Counted from the first letter of the stretch, positions 19,606-29,999 are shown. The stretch is DNA of 64,000 nt from Vandiemenella viatica (GCA_031002005.1 CM061919.1:34933088-34997087), one strand, 5' to 3'. Notes: a model not told the origin generated them from the sequence alone. Program-made: numbers and translations.

Positions 19606-20605
19606 NNNNNNNNNNNNNNNNNNNNNNNNNNNNNNNNNNNNNNNNNNNNNNNNNNNNNNNNNNNNNNNNNNNNNNNNNNNNNNNNNNNNNNNNNNNNNNN
19701 NNNNNNNNNNNNNNNNNNNNNNNNNNNNNNNNNNNNNNNNNNNNNNNNNNNNNNNNNNNNNNNNNNNNNNNNNNNNNNNNNNNNNNNNNNNNNNNNNNNN
19801 NNNNNNNNNNNNNNNNNNNNNNNNNNNNNNNNNNNNNNNNNNNNNNNNNNNNNNNNNNNNNNNNNNNNNNNNNNNNNNNNNNNNNNNNNNNNNNNNNNNN
19901 NNNNNNNNNNNNNNNNNNNNNNNNNNNNNNNNNNNNNNNNNNNNNNNNNNNNNNNNNNNNNNNNNNNNNNNNNNNNNNNNNNNNNNNNNNNNNNNNNNNN
20001 NNNNNNNNNNNNNNNNNNNNNNNNNNNNNNNNNNNNNNNNNNNNNNNNNNNNNNNNNNNNNNNNNNNNNNNNNNNNNNNNNNNNNNNNNNNNNNNNNNNN
20101 NNNNNNNNNNNNNNNNNNNNNNNNNNNNNNNNNNNNNNNNNNNNNNNNNNNNNNNNNNNNNNNNNNNNNNNNNNNNNNNNNNNNNNNNNNNNNNNNNNNN
20201 NNNNNNNNNNNNNNNNNNNNNNNNNNNNNNNNNNNNNNNNNNNNNNNNNNNNNNNNNNNNNNNNNNNNNNNNNNNNNNNNNNNNNNNNNNNNNNNNNNNN
20301 NNNNNNNNNNNNNNNNNNNNNNNNNNNNNNNNNNNNNNNNNNNNNNNNNNNNNNNNNNNNNNNNNNNNNNNNNNNNNNNNNNNNNNNNNNNNNNNNNNNN
20401 NNNNNNNNNNNNNNNNNNNNNNNNNNNNNNNNNNNNNNNNNNNNNNNNNNNNNNNNNNNNNNNNNNNNNNNNNNNNNNNNNNNNNNNNNNNNNNNNNNNN
20501 NNNNNNNNNNNNNNNNNNNNNNNNNNNNNNNNNNNNNNNNNNNNNNNNNNNNNNNNNNNNNNNNNNNNNNNNNNNNNNNNNNNNNNNNNNNNNNNNNNNN
20601 NNNNN
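19606..20605. other. assembly gap, exactly 1000 N
   Basis: A round 1000-base N run, probably of unknown true length. It removes the RT C-terminus of E2 and the right end of the hAT fossil. The long X-filled frames across it are not real. Confidence 0.99.
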
Positions 20606-23027
20606 CACCGAGGTAGGTTGCCGTCCTCGTCCAGGTTATGTGTTCGCCAAAGAGTACTAAAGGAGGTAACTGAGGAACTTTCTTCCTGGTAATGATAATT
20701 GCCTGGCTTTTGGAAGCGTTGTAGGCAAGCCTCCATTTAGTGCCCCATTGCTGGATGTTGTCGCAGGCCTGCTGTAGCCTTCTGCGTAGGAGGTGAGCAT
20801 TCAGGCTCTTCGCATAATAGGCGGTGTCATCAGCATATAACGCTTTCTTTATGCGAACCGTGGATGGAGTATCCGCCGTGTATAAGCTGTACAGGACTGG
20901 GCCAATAACTGACCCTTGTGGGACACCCGCGGAGATGTTCTTTATTGCGGAGATGCCACCGTCCATCACAACTCTGAAAGTCCTTCCCCCAAAGGTAGTT
21001 TTTCAGAAGCTTAACATGAGAGAGTGGTACTTCCTGTGTGAGTAGTTTGTATATGAGACCCTGATGCCAGACGGAATCAAAGGCACGGCTGACATCAAGC
21101 AGTACTGCGCCGAAATATTCCCGACGTTCGAAGGCAGAAAAGGCCTCTTCTGTGAGACGGAGCAGTTGTTGGGGTGTTGAGTGATGTTTGCGAAAACCGA
21201 ACTGTTCATCAGGCAACAGCCCCTCACTGTCAATGACGGCGCGTAGTCTCTTGAGGTAGAGTCGCTCAAAAACTTTGGAAAGAGTCGGCAGAAGACTAAT
21301 TGGCCTGTAGGACTTGGGGGATTTTCTGCCCTTGCCCGCCTCCGCAATGGGTATGATGTCAGCATGCTTCCAAGTAGTAGGATATTCACCCGTTAGGAGA
21401 ATTTGATTGAAGGCGTCTGTTACAAACTGGACGGCGATTGGGGGCAGTTGACGAAGGATACCTCCGCCGATGCCATCGTGTCCTGCAGCTCTCTTTACAA
21501 TAAGGCTCGAGAGCATAGACGCAACCTCTTGTGCAGTTATCTCGTCAATGCGATCCTCTTCTGGGGGAACGGCTTCAAGGAATCGCCGCAGTCTTTCTTC
21601 GACGAGACGAATATGGTCGTCGTCTTTAGGCTCATTGACTGGCTGAAAATTTGCCTCGAAGTTTACGGCTAGAGCTTCTGTCTTTTCTTCAGGCTCACAG
21701 ACATAGTTATTTCCGACCACCAGGGTCGGGATTTTATGCCTCCTTCGGAGTAGGGCCTTCGTCGTGCGCCAGGCGTACCCATCCTCTACGTCCAAGGTGG
21801 AGATGAAGTTGGACCATTCAGAGATCTTGTGCTTGTCCACTTCAGCCTTAATTTCTCTCTGCATACGATTTATTATTCTCTTAGTGGCTGCATCACGTGT
21901 AATGTGCCACTCCCTAGTCACATGATTTTTGACGATAATAGCCTCTCTGATTTCCGGAGGGAGTTGCCTCGAACGGATCGGCTGTTTGCGTCTCGGCCGG
22001 GTGGCCGCATCTGCAGCCTCATTGATCCAATCCGCCAAGTTGGCCATAGCGGTGGAAGGGCCGGATACAGCCGGTGGCGGTGCCTCTTCTATGCGCTGAG
22101 AGAGGAAATCTTTGAAAGAATCCTGATCTGGGTTTTCCATGGTTTCCCTAGATCGCTCTAGACGAATGCTGGGATGGTTCCTCATAATAGCCCATGGGCG
22201 CCACCTGCCATATCCCGTATATCCCTTCCAAACCATTACCTTTCCTGATAGGTGCAATGCACCCTCCGCCAAACACTTTTAGTGAATCGCGGAGTAATAG
22301 TAATAGTAATAGTAGAATCCCAGTCTATGTAATTGAGATTCCTGCGTAGTTTGTCGGATCGTGGAGTGACGTCTGCAGCCATGTAGAACAAAACAGGAAT
22401 ATGGTCTGAAGATAAGGCAGTTTTTGTGACCACAGCTATGTTATGTTGCAATCCTCTCGTGATTGCAATGTCCAAGACATCGGGCAATCCATGTCCGTAA
22501 ATGGTGGGTTCAGTTGGACCCCAGGTAACGGCATCGTTGTTTTCGACAACTCGCAGGAGCTTCCGGCCGTTCGTGTTGGTGACGCGAGAGTTCCATACAG
22601 CAGGTTTGGCGTTAAGATCTCCCGCATTGAAAACATTACCGCGCAGACAAAGGAGGGCCGAGAAGTCCGCTTCACTTAGACGGCCTCCTGGAGGTCTATA
22701 AGCTGCCACAAATAGTACTCTCCCTCGGGAAGTCTCGACGGCGACACCAGTAGCTTCAGTGGTCTCTAAAGGTGGCAAATTTATCTGGTAGTGTTTTATG
22801 GTATTCTTGACGTATACAGCGGTACCACCTCCCGCTGTAGGTCTATCCTGCCTGTAACAAAAGTAGTTGGGTGCGGCGGCTTTCACCCCCGGCTTGAGGT
22901 GCGTTTCATTTACGAGGCAGACGTCTATCCCCTCGTCACGTAGAAATTCTTTAAATTCGCCCAACTGTCGCCAGAGGCCGTTGGAATTCCATGAGCATAT
23001 GGTAAGATCCTCAATGGCGTTAGCCAT
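20606..23027 (-). pseudogene. ORF2 endonuclease/RT, broken by a SINE and a frameshift
   Basis: The endonuclease part (23027 to about 22320) has CSWNSNGLW, DVCLVNETHLKPG, DRPTAGGGTAVYVK, AYRPPGG, GDLNAKPAVWNS and SSDHIPV. The frame is then cut by a ~190-bp SINE. RT resumes at about 22120 with DQDSFKDFLSQR, KRAAGHDGIGGG, PISLLPTLSKVFERLYLKRL, EQFGFRKHHSTPQQLL and LLDVSRAFDSVWH. A 1-base gain in a G run near 20995 shifts it. The next frame gives AGVPQGSVIGPVLYSLYTAD and YADD at 20826-20837, and YLG at the gap edge. The start overlaps the ORF1 stop by 8 bases. All RT motifs seen are otherwise intact, so inactivation looks recent. Confidence 0.88.
22124..22313 (+). mobile_element. 5'-truncated family-1 SINE inserted in E2 ORF2
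   Basis: The body blocks CTGGGTTTTCCATGGTTTCCC and GAATGCTGGGATGGTTCC match the full SINE at 15318. The tail is AGTAATAGTAATAGTAATAG. AGAATCC occurs at both edges (22117-22123 and 22314-22320), a 7-bp target-site duplication. The insertion separates the endonuclease from the RT of E2, so it is younger than E2. Confidence 0.82.
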
Positions 23028-24571
23028 GATGTTCCATGTTTGCTTGTTGGACGGCAGTTACTGCCAACTTGACTGTCTCAGCGGTTTGTTTTGGTAGGTC
23101 GGAGATTTGCTTGTGGAGATCTTGGACGAGAGTGGTGACCGTCTGTAGCAGAGACAGCACCATGTTCATGAGCACCGCAGTGTCGACCTGAGGGTTGTCC
23201 TTATCGGGAGGACGGCAATTCGGCTCGTCCGCTTTCTTACTCTTGTTTGAGGTTTCCATGGTTTGAGTGGAAGAGAGGTTATTGTGGTTATCCCTCTGAT
23301 CCTTCCTTGCATTTGGTGAGTTACATGGTAGGATCGTAGAAGCCTCAGCGTAAGTGGTTCCTTGAGTGGATTCCAGGGTTACTTGATCCTGATTCGTCTT
23401 TTGTTGGTATTGTCGGTTGCTTCATCCTCCTTCTTCTTCTTCTGTTGCTTCTTCTTGAGCATCATTGCGATGTAGGAAGCGTTGTTGGCTTTCTGTTTCT
23501 CGTTGAATTTGCTAAAAGCATGGCATTTGCGATAGCTTGCAACATGCTCTCCGCCACAGTTAGCGCGTTTTGGGAGAGTTTCGCATTTCTTCAGGGCGCA
23601 TTCTCTAGTAGTGTGTTCACCAGCGCACTTACACATTTTGGTGGCATAGCACAGTGACGGGAAACATGACCCACACCTTGACAGTTGAAACACTGAGGTG
23701 GCCCTCGAGTGCTTCGTAGTTTTTCTGTTGTTATTTTAACAGAGCAGAGTGAAGTCATCTTATAAATTGCTCTGTTGTCCATATTGTCAGAGAGAACCAC
23801 CAAGAACAGTGGAATCTCTTGTCCAGTTTTAGGAGAGCGCAGTCTGACGACTGTTCTCGCTACCAAGTTACGTTCCTCCAGCTCTTCTTTAATATATTCT
23901 GGGGAGAAGTTGAATGGTAATCCTCTGATGACCACCTTAATGTTTTTATCCACTTCTGTCGGAAATGTGTAGAAGGGGATTTGGTGTGTTGACGCATAGG
24001 CAGATATAGCCTGGTGATCAGCCTTAGTCTTGGGTAGGAGTTTGTAGAGGTCGCGACCGGCAGGCCTCACTCCGCACTCGTTCTTGCATATCTTCTTTAA
24101 GATGGTGTACAGATTTCTGTAATCATCCTTGTATGAAACCATAAGCGGGGCTGGTTTAGGTTCCCTGGTGGCAGTATCGGGAACACCGTCCATAGCTGGC
24201 CCGTCAGCAGTGAGCAGCGGCGCCAACGAGTTGCTTGTGCTAGCCGGACTTGTAGCTGTGGCAGTTTTGATGTTCAGTTGAGTCGCTGGGGCTGGTCGGT
24301 GCGGTTTGCGCCAGCCTTCTTCATCCTCAATTGTCCTTGTTCTGTTGCCTTTGAGCGGTGGGGGAGGCATCTTGGTCCTCATCTTGACGGCGAGTTTTGC
24401 TGTCCTTTTGGTTTGCCTGACTTCCTCCTTGTCATTGCCAAGGTTGTCCGCGCCCCTCTTGCGCGAGGAGGTGGCCTCTTCGTAATCCATCACTGAATAG
24501 CTGCAGTGAACATCAGGTTGGGTGATGTCATTAGGAGCTGTAGCGGCACCATAGACAGGTCCCTCTTGCAT
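23020..24571 (-). pseudogene. E2 ORF1 gag, two frame changes
   Basis: The N-terminal part (24571 onward, about 140 residues, rich in K, R, T, P) has no counterpart in truncated E1. The PRE_C2HC-like domain follows (YKDDYRNLYTILKKICKN, then KVVIRGLPFNFSPEYIKEEL, then PLFLVVLSD), and then the first knuckle, CFNCQGVGHVSRHC. A 1-base loss near 23640 moves the frame. The next frame has CAGEHTTREC and ANCGGEHVASYRKC and a lysine-rich tail. A further change before 23259 restores the C-terminal part with a hydrophobic heptad-like stretch (MNMVLSLLQTVTTLVQDL). It ends with TAA overlapping the ORF2 start. As in E1, the role is RNA packaging. Confidence 0.83.
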
Positions 24572-24701
24572 GGAGATTTCCGTCGGAAGGCATAGTAGTG
24601 CTTCCCGCAGAAGATAAGTCTCTGTCGGTGGGTATGACGACGCTTTCTACCGTAGACATAGGAACAGGAGTGTTGTGCTGACCCCGTGTTATCGCCGCAG
24701 T

Positions 24702-24752
24702 CTAACGACAAACCTTGCTTTATCTGGGTACGGGCCTGATAGTGGCCCGTCC
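24702..24752 (-). promoter_or_regulatory. 5'-terminal 51 bp of E2, shared with G1
   Basis: Ungapped match of 51 bp to 26884-26934 with six differences by eye. On the minus strand it starts GGACGGGCCACTATCAGGCC and lies 131 bases before the ORF1 ATG. In Jockey-clade elements the first bases hold the internal Pol II promoter, so this is probably a promoter/start module. That role is inference. Confidence 0.6.
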
Positions 24753-24811
24753 CATATCGTCGTAGCGGTGCATTACAGAGCCGTCAGCAGTTTTTTTTTT
24801 TGTGAGGCCCC

Positions 24812-24826
24812 GCTACCTGAAGTAGC
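24812..24826 (-). other. 3' UTR hairpin of G1
   Basis: GCTAC and GTAGC arms around a 5-base loop, 10 bases before the A tract on the minus strand. A similar CTAC/GTAG hairpin is at 12675-12688 in the other gag-only element. It may be an RT recognition structure. Confidence 0.4.
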
Positions 24827-24905
24827 TCTACCTTGTGTGTCTCTGTACGGATAGGTTTCTTTGGGGACTCTTTCTAATTGCTCTTTTGGGGGAAAAATGG
24901 CTGTG

Positions 24906-24922
24906 GGCGCCTAGGGCGCCCT
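24906..24922 (-). other. perfect GC hairpin at the G1 ORF1 stop
   Basis: GGGCGCC TAG GGCGCCC, a 7-bp perfect stem with a 3-base loop, placed directly at the end of the gag frame. A second short inverted repeat, AACCC/GGGTT, lies just inside the coding end (24934-24948). Confidence 0.5.
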
Positions 24923-26778
24923 TATGTTAAAACCCCCTTAGGGTTCGCATGATGGCTGGGGATCATCGCCGTGATCAGCTGCGTAAGCAGCTGGACGACT
25001 CTCCCCAGCCGGTTGGCTTGTGCTTCTGCGTGGTCGCAGCGCCTTTGTTGTGGACAGCATGCTGTTCCCGTCGGTGGATGCGATGGCGGCCAGCTAGTTA
25101 TCCTGGGTTGCCGGCTTGCCTGTTGACCGTGGGTGGTCCTGTTGGATTGGAGGTCTGTCCTCCCCCCCGTTCCTGTTGGTGGTCGTGTGTTGCTGGGTTG
25201 GGGTGGTTTCCTTTTCCCTTCTGCATGAAGACGCATCCTCTCTGGGAAGCCTCCGTAGCATGCAGCGTGGTCAGCACCACAGTTCGTACACGTTGGTGTG
25301 GCATCACGCGGTCGTGGGCAGACCGTGGCGCTGTGGTTTCCCCCGCATCGTACGCAGCGTGCTTGGCTGCGGCAGTCCTTTGCCAGGTGTTGATACCGCT
25401 GACAGCGGAAACATTGGATGACTGCGGCTTGCTTCTTGCGAGGTCGCCCAGCATGCTTCTTGGTGGCTCGCCTGGCTGGCTGCAGGGTGTCGGTCTTGGG
25501 GACTGAGCACTGGTCGACGGCTGGGCGTAGCACGGCTTCTGTTCCCCCACGTTCCTGGGTCGTGGTGGTGTTGTTCGGCTCCTGGCTGCCAAGACATTCC
25601 ACGGCCGACTTGAAGTCCTCCTAGCTGTGACTGGTTGATAGATATCCGGCGAGTGCCGGCCAGGAGCTGGTCGTGTTGGTGGCCAGTTGGCGGAGCACAT
25701 CCCTCATGGCACCGTGGTGTGTGGGTAGGACCGCTTGCAGTAGCTGATCCAGTGCCGCTTCATGGCTGGTTGGCTGGTCCGTGGTTCCCTCGTTGCTTGG
25801 AGTGGTGGGTGACGGTCTCACTCTCCTGCTTGGTGCCGACGACGCGAAGAGCCTGTAGTACAGTTCCTCGAAGTACTGGTCGCAGTCGAAGTCTTCGGCG
25901 AAGATGAAGGGGAATGGTACTCGTTGCGACCAGTCCTTCCCTTCATCGATGATTGGCCTGGTGAGGCGCCAGTACTTCTGGTTGCAGAATGTACGACGCA
26001 TTTGCTTGGCTGTGCTGCGAATTTCCCAGACGTACCCTCTGCTCCAAACTCGCACCCTTAGCTCGATGGTCCATGGCCCTCCTTTCTAGGCGAGGAAGCT
26101 CTCGAGCTCTTGGAAGGTGGACCGCAGTGATTTGATGCGGTACCACTGGCTCGCGTTGATGCACTGGAGGTAGAGTGGGTAGCCGACTTCAAACTTGTGG
26201 TCGTCATCCACAATGGTTGACCAGGATGCATCACCCAAGGAAGCGGGCGATTCCGCCCACAGCGTGCTATGGCCACTCGTGGTGCAGTGAGAGTCCCCGC
26301 TGTACCCTCCGGATGCAGAGAACCCCGGTGTGGGGCGCTCGCTGTCAGTGCCTGACCGTGAGGCACCTTGGCTCCTCGGGGCCGTCCGCTCACCGCCGCT
26401 CTGCGGCAGTGACTGGCGGTCCAGGCTGCGTGCTCCCGAGAGTGCAGGCAGCTCACGAGTTGCGCCCTCGTGGCTCTCCTCCGCACTGGGAGTGCCGGCT
26501 CGGGCCGACCTTCCGCCTCCCTTGCGGGGCGCGGACTGCCACGGCGCGTCGGTTGCGGCCGGGAGCTGGCGAGGCTGCTCCCATGGCGACTCCTGGGTGC
26601 CGACCGTGGCACGAGGCGTCGGCACCAGGCGCCCCCTCCGCGAGCGGAGTGGTCCGGAGTCGACCTGCCTCCACCACTACGTGGCGGAGACTGCGGTCGG
26701 GCGGTCTGCGCGGCGACTATATCCCGCAGCGCGCGTGGGCGTATCGTCGGGCGAGAGTGGGCGGCGCCTTCTTCCCAT
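24922..26778 (-). CDS. gag-only ORF1, 619 codons with three in-frame TAG
   Basis: One frame from ATG 26778 to TAA 24922 with no frameshift and only three internal stops, all TAG, at 26677-26679, 26086-26088 and 25621-25623. The N-terminal third is Arg/Pro/Ser-rich. A middle part has aromatic-rich blocks (QCINASQWYRIKSLRSTF, WTIELRVRVWSRGYVWEI, then PFPFIFAEDFDCDQYFEELY). The C-terminal part has CFRCQRYQHLAKDC (CX2CX4HX4C), CVRCGGNHSATVC and CTNCGADHAAC, where the usual last cysteine reads F (YGGFP). It ends in LLTQLITAMIP. It is a nucleic-acid-binding gag by its knuckles. The ORF1 of E2 is different in sequence outside the knuckles. The ambers may be CAG-to-TAG mutations or may be read through. 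The sequence alone cannot decide. Confidence 0.7.
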
Positions 26779-26883
26779 GATGCGCGCGCAACTGTAGCTG
26801 CTCCACGATACGACTGCTCACGCTGGCGACGACTGTGTCCGTCAATTTTGCAGGACAGGGGCCAGTTGTTGAGCTGTCCGCTA

Positions 26884-26934
26884 CTAACGACAAACTTTGC
26901 ATTATCTGGGTGCGGGCCTGATATTGGCGGGTCC
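26884..26934 (-). promoter_or_regulatory. 5'-terminal 51 bp of G1, shared with E2
   Basis: It matches 24702-24752 without gaps, six differences in 51. On the minus strand it starts GGACCCGCCAATATCAGGCC. It lies 106 bases before the gag ATG, a distance like that in E2. The following leader sequences do not match, so only the terminal module is shared. Confidence 0.6.
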
Positions 26935-27359
26935 TAGTTCACGGCTGCGGGCCAATGCGGAGCGATCCGCTGCAGTCCAGGTCCCAGGGTTGATTCCCGG
27001 CTGATGTTATGTAGTTCTCGGTTTTATACAGAATCCAGTGTAGCACAGCGTAGTGGAAAAAATGACTGGCTAAGAATGGTAGTTGTTGACTTTATTCCAC
27101 ATAGGCTTCTTATACAGAAAACCACAAGTCTGGTTCCACCCTTCACCAATGTAGCACACGCAACCGTCAAGACTCAGGAGTATATTTCCGTGACGTTAGT
27201 AAAGGTGGCCACCAAGCACGTGAGATGACAACTGTACTTTATACTGGTCGACAATCAGGCTGGCTGTTACAAAAATCTTAAAAATTTCCATCAAATTTAA
27301 CACCATCTAACATGTAACTATCAAAAGTCAGGTTGGCCGAAAGGATTGAGGCGGCAGAT
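26935..27359. other. no gene seen
   Basis: The 5' flank of G1. A GGTTGATTCCCGG motif near 26990 looks like a Pol III B box, but no matching A box was found. Confidence 0.35.
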
Positions 27360-28555
27360 TTAATTTAATTGCAATGGAGCACATGCTCCGGTGGCAATTT
27401 CCCTACACCCCCATCTTCCCCCTATTCTGCACTTACCTCCTTTATCTTTAAATTCTTTCAACGTTTTCGGTAAATTATTAATCATTTCTCTTGGTAACTA
27501 AGTCCAATCCCTGACACCCTTACCTAAAAAAGAGAATCTTCCCACACTCTTGTGCCTGAAATCGAGTGCCAGCTTGTGGTCATGGTCATCTTTTCCCTTC
27601 CATGCACTACTTTTCATACCTATTCAAATATCTTTCCATGTCTCATCGCCAGTATATGAACTGTACACTCCCATGACCCTCCTCATCCTCCTCCAGTCTT
27701 GCAATGAATCCCATTTCAGCTTCTTTATCATATCCGTCACTGATTGCATTCCGCGATAATTTCCAGAAACAAATCCAGCAGCACGTTTTTGCACCCTCTC
27801 AAAGTCCTGTATTTGATATGTAAAATGAGGGTCCCACACTACACTACCATATTCAAGCAATGGTCTGACCAAAGTTTTGTAACCCAATGCCTTTACTTCT
27901 CTCGTACATCCCCTCATCACTCTCTCCAACAAGTGCAGAATTTTGAAAGCATTTCCTACAACCTGTCCAATGTGTCCTGCCCAGTTAAGCTTGTTATCAA
28001 ATGTAATGCCAAGATATTTACATTTCAATTCTTCAGCAAGCAATTCTTTCCCCACCTTAAATTCATAATTTACCTTTTGTTTCTTATTTGTGTATCTAAT
28101 AAGCTGACTGTTCTTTGCATTTATCTTCATCCCATGTTTACCAACCCAACTATATATCCTGTCCAGATCACCCTGCAACTGTTTACAATCCTCTATCGTT
28201 TTAATTCTTTTATACAGCATTATGTCATCTTAAACAATCTAATTTCAGAATAATGAATAGCAATGGTCCCAATACGCTACCCTGCGGCACAACCATTTTT
28301 ACTTCCACTTCTTTTGATAATACATTTCCTACCATAACTTTCTGTTTTCTACCTTTTAAAAATTGTTCTACCCAGCAAATCACTTTCTCATCCACTCAAA
28401 TAGTTTTTACCTTATTTACTACCATTTTATGGCTCACTCTGTCAAACGCCTTAGACAGATCTAGTGCTCCCTTGTCCATTTCATCTGAAATATCTTGCAT
28501 ATATCCCACCAACTTAGATTCGCATGAATATGTTTGCCTGAACCCATGTTGCCAC
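27360..28555 (-). mobile_element. CR1-like LINE, 5'-truncated
   Basis: A minus-strand RT remnant from 28555 to about 27420. It is followed by a perfect short hairpin GGAGCA-CA-TGCTCC (27376-27389) and an ATTAAATTAAAT end near 27360, the hairpin-plus-octamer-like 3' end common in CR1-type LINEs. The 5' truncation at about 28555 falls inside the RT. Confidence 0.7.
27560..28555 (-). pseudogene. LINE reverse transcriptase fragment
   Basis: Motifs in order: QHGFRQTYSCESKLVGYMQD, DLSKAFDRVSHKMVVNKVKT, WVEQFLKGRKQKVMVGNV, then VPQGSVLGPLLFII. The active-site region is shortened and altered (only DDIMLYKR remains of F/YADD). The intact 198-codon C-terminal part (28220-27624) carries KCKYLGITFDNKLNWAGHI, LVRPLLEYGSVVWDP and RVQKRAAGFVSGNYRG, ending in a TGA at 27624. 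The LINE is inactive. Confidence 0.78.
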
Positions 28556-29083
28556 GAATGGGAGCGTGGGTTCGCAGTACTTTTGGAAGGATGGAGCTTT
28601 GTGTACATATTGAGTTGTTCACTCGAATTTTGACTGTTGTGTGTGTGAGGTGGCATGTGGCTGCGTTTTGATGTAAGAGGGTTCATCTTTGCTTGTGCAG
28701 CAGTGTCAGCACGGTTTGAAGTATATTGCTGGATGTCTCCGTGTTGTGACATGATGAGTAGTGTATGATTGTCCGTATGTGCGTGAATTGGCTGGTGAAG
28801 ATCTGTATAAACGAGTGTTGATTTATAGTGACGGATGCCAGAATGTATGTGGTTCGTCGTGTGTGAGTCGAGGTGGAAAATGTTACATAATTGTTGCACC
28901 GACATTGGAATTGTTAAAATTTAATTCTCCTTAGTACTTGATCAAATTTTCTGAGTCATACAATCATCGCTGAAGGAACTCATTCAGGATTTTTCGTGTC
29001 TATCTCGCATAGTGCAACCGGGTGATCAAGTGTATTGTTCTACCATGCTCATATTAATCCGAACGACCTGAAACGCAAATAGC
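28556..29083. other. no recognised gene
   Basis: The minus strand is open from 28905 into the LINE fragment, with a His/Thr/Ser/Gln-rich translation lacking known motifs. This is probably chance openness. Confidence 0.3.
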
Positions 29084-29588
29084 TAAATTTCCTCCTGGGG
29101 TTTATTCAACCCATAATACACAACTACAAAGACAGTCTGGTAGGTGGTACACTCACGCGACTATGAAAAATTGTCACGTACTCGACCCACAAAAAAACGG
29201 AATACATTTCAGTTTCTTCATTTCATAAACTTTATTAGTGATTACAGTAAGGTAATAAATGTATTACACAGACATGAAATGAGTTCATTTGTCCTTTTTT
29301 AATACATTTGACAGTTATTTTTTGTCATTAAATAGTAAAAAAAACCGCTTTCAAATAAAATGTTAGTTTTGAACAACAGGTTGGACACATAACTATTTAT
29401 GTGTTACATTCGTCTCCAAGAACATTAAATAACAAGAAATTTAATACAAAAAATTAGTTTGCACTGGATTAAAATTTGTGGAAACGCTATATGGCACATA
29501 ATACATTTACCAAATTAATTACCATAGCATTAATTTAACGAATCTGCTTGCCCTAATGTTCTGTTACCCGGCTCTACTCGTAAGTCTG
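29084..29588 (+). repeat. left copy of a ~0.5-kb repeat (inverted at 52039-52576)
   Basis: It matches the reverse complement of 52039-52576 across nearly its whole length with small indels. It starts TAAATTTCCTCC and ends near GTAAGTCTG. Shared landmarks are GGAATACATTTCAGTTT, CATAAACTTTATTAGTGAT and ATCTGCTTGCCCTAATGTTC. There is no coding potential. The family is unknown. Confidence 0.8.
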
Positions 29589-29968
29589 TTTTTGAACCGA
29601 CAAAAAGTGAAAAAAAAACATTAAGATTTCTTAAATGTTACCGGTAGCATGAGATGGAATCAGTGTGATATGCGTTCGTAAAAAAAAAAAAGGTTTGTGG
29701 ATGTATTTTAACGAAAGAAAACTGATTTTCTGTCACTACAGCTAAGAAAAGCTCCTTGAAACACTGGAAATTCCTACTTTCTTTTTTTTTAAATAAAAAA
29801 TTAGTTGTAAAAAAGAAATTTAGAGCCCAGCTTTTTGAGTATTTTATTGAAAATCAACTTCATTAGTGAATATAGCAAAATATTACTCATTGCATTTCCG
29901 TATTCGACTGCGGTTGTAAAGTTGGAAGGTATATCAAACAATGATGGACTGGAAGCTTCCGTAATGTC

Positions 29969-29999
<31 letters not shown>

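Larger units (their letters stand above)
20606..24752 (-). mobile_element. Jockey-clade LINE E2, with SINE insertion
   Basis: It reads from a 5' terminus near 24752 through ORF1 (24571-23020) and ORF2 (23027 down to the gap). It is closely similar in plan to E1 and longer at the 5' end. It is damaged by a SINE between endonuclease and RT, a +1 change before the RT active site and two frame changes in ORF1. Its 3' end is in the gap. Its first 51 bases match those of neighbour G1. Confidence 0.88.
24791..26934 (-). mobile_element. gag-only poly(A) retroelement G1
   Basis: A 2.1-kb minus-strand unit made of a 51-bp terminus shared with E2, a ~105-base leader, a 619-codon gag frame, a ~120-base 3' UTR with a hairpin, and an 11-base A tract at 24791-24801. 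No endonuclease or RT is present. It is strongly GC-rich compared with the flanks. It lies head to tail with E2, with 38 bases between the A tract and the E2 terminus. The plan equals that of RT-less partners of LINEs (HeT-A in Drosophila, HAL1 in mammals). No target-site duplication could be found. Confidence 0.7.

Noticed and set aside
19572..20969. Long frames across the N run
   Set aside because: They consist almost entirely of unknown residues. Only the E2 part outside the gap is supported.
12764..26778. Calling all gag-like frames one active family
   Set aside because: E1/E2 gags and the gag-only proteins differ outside the zinc knuckles. Only the 51-bp terminus and general plan link them.
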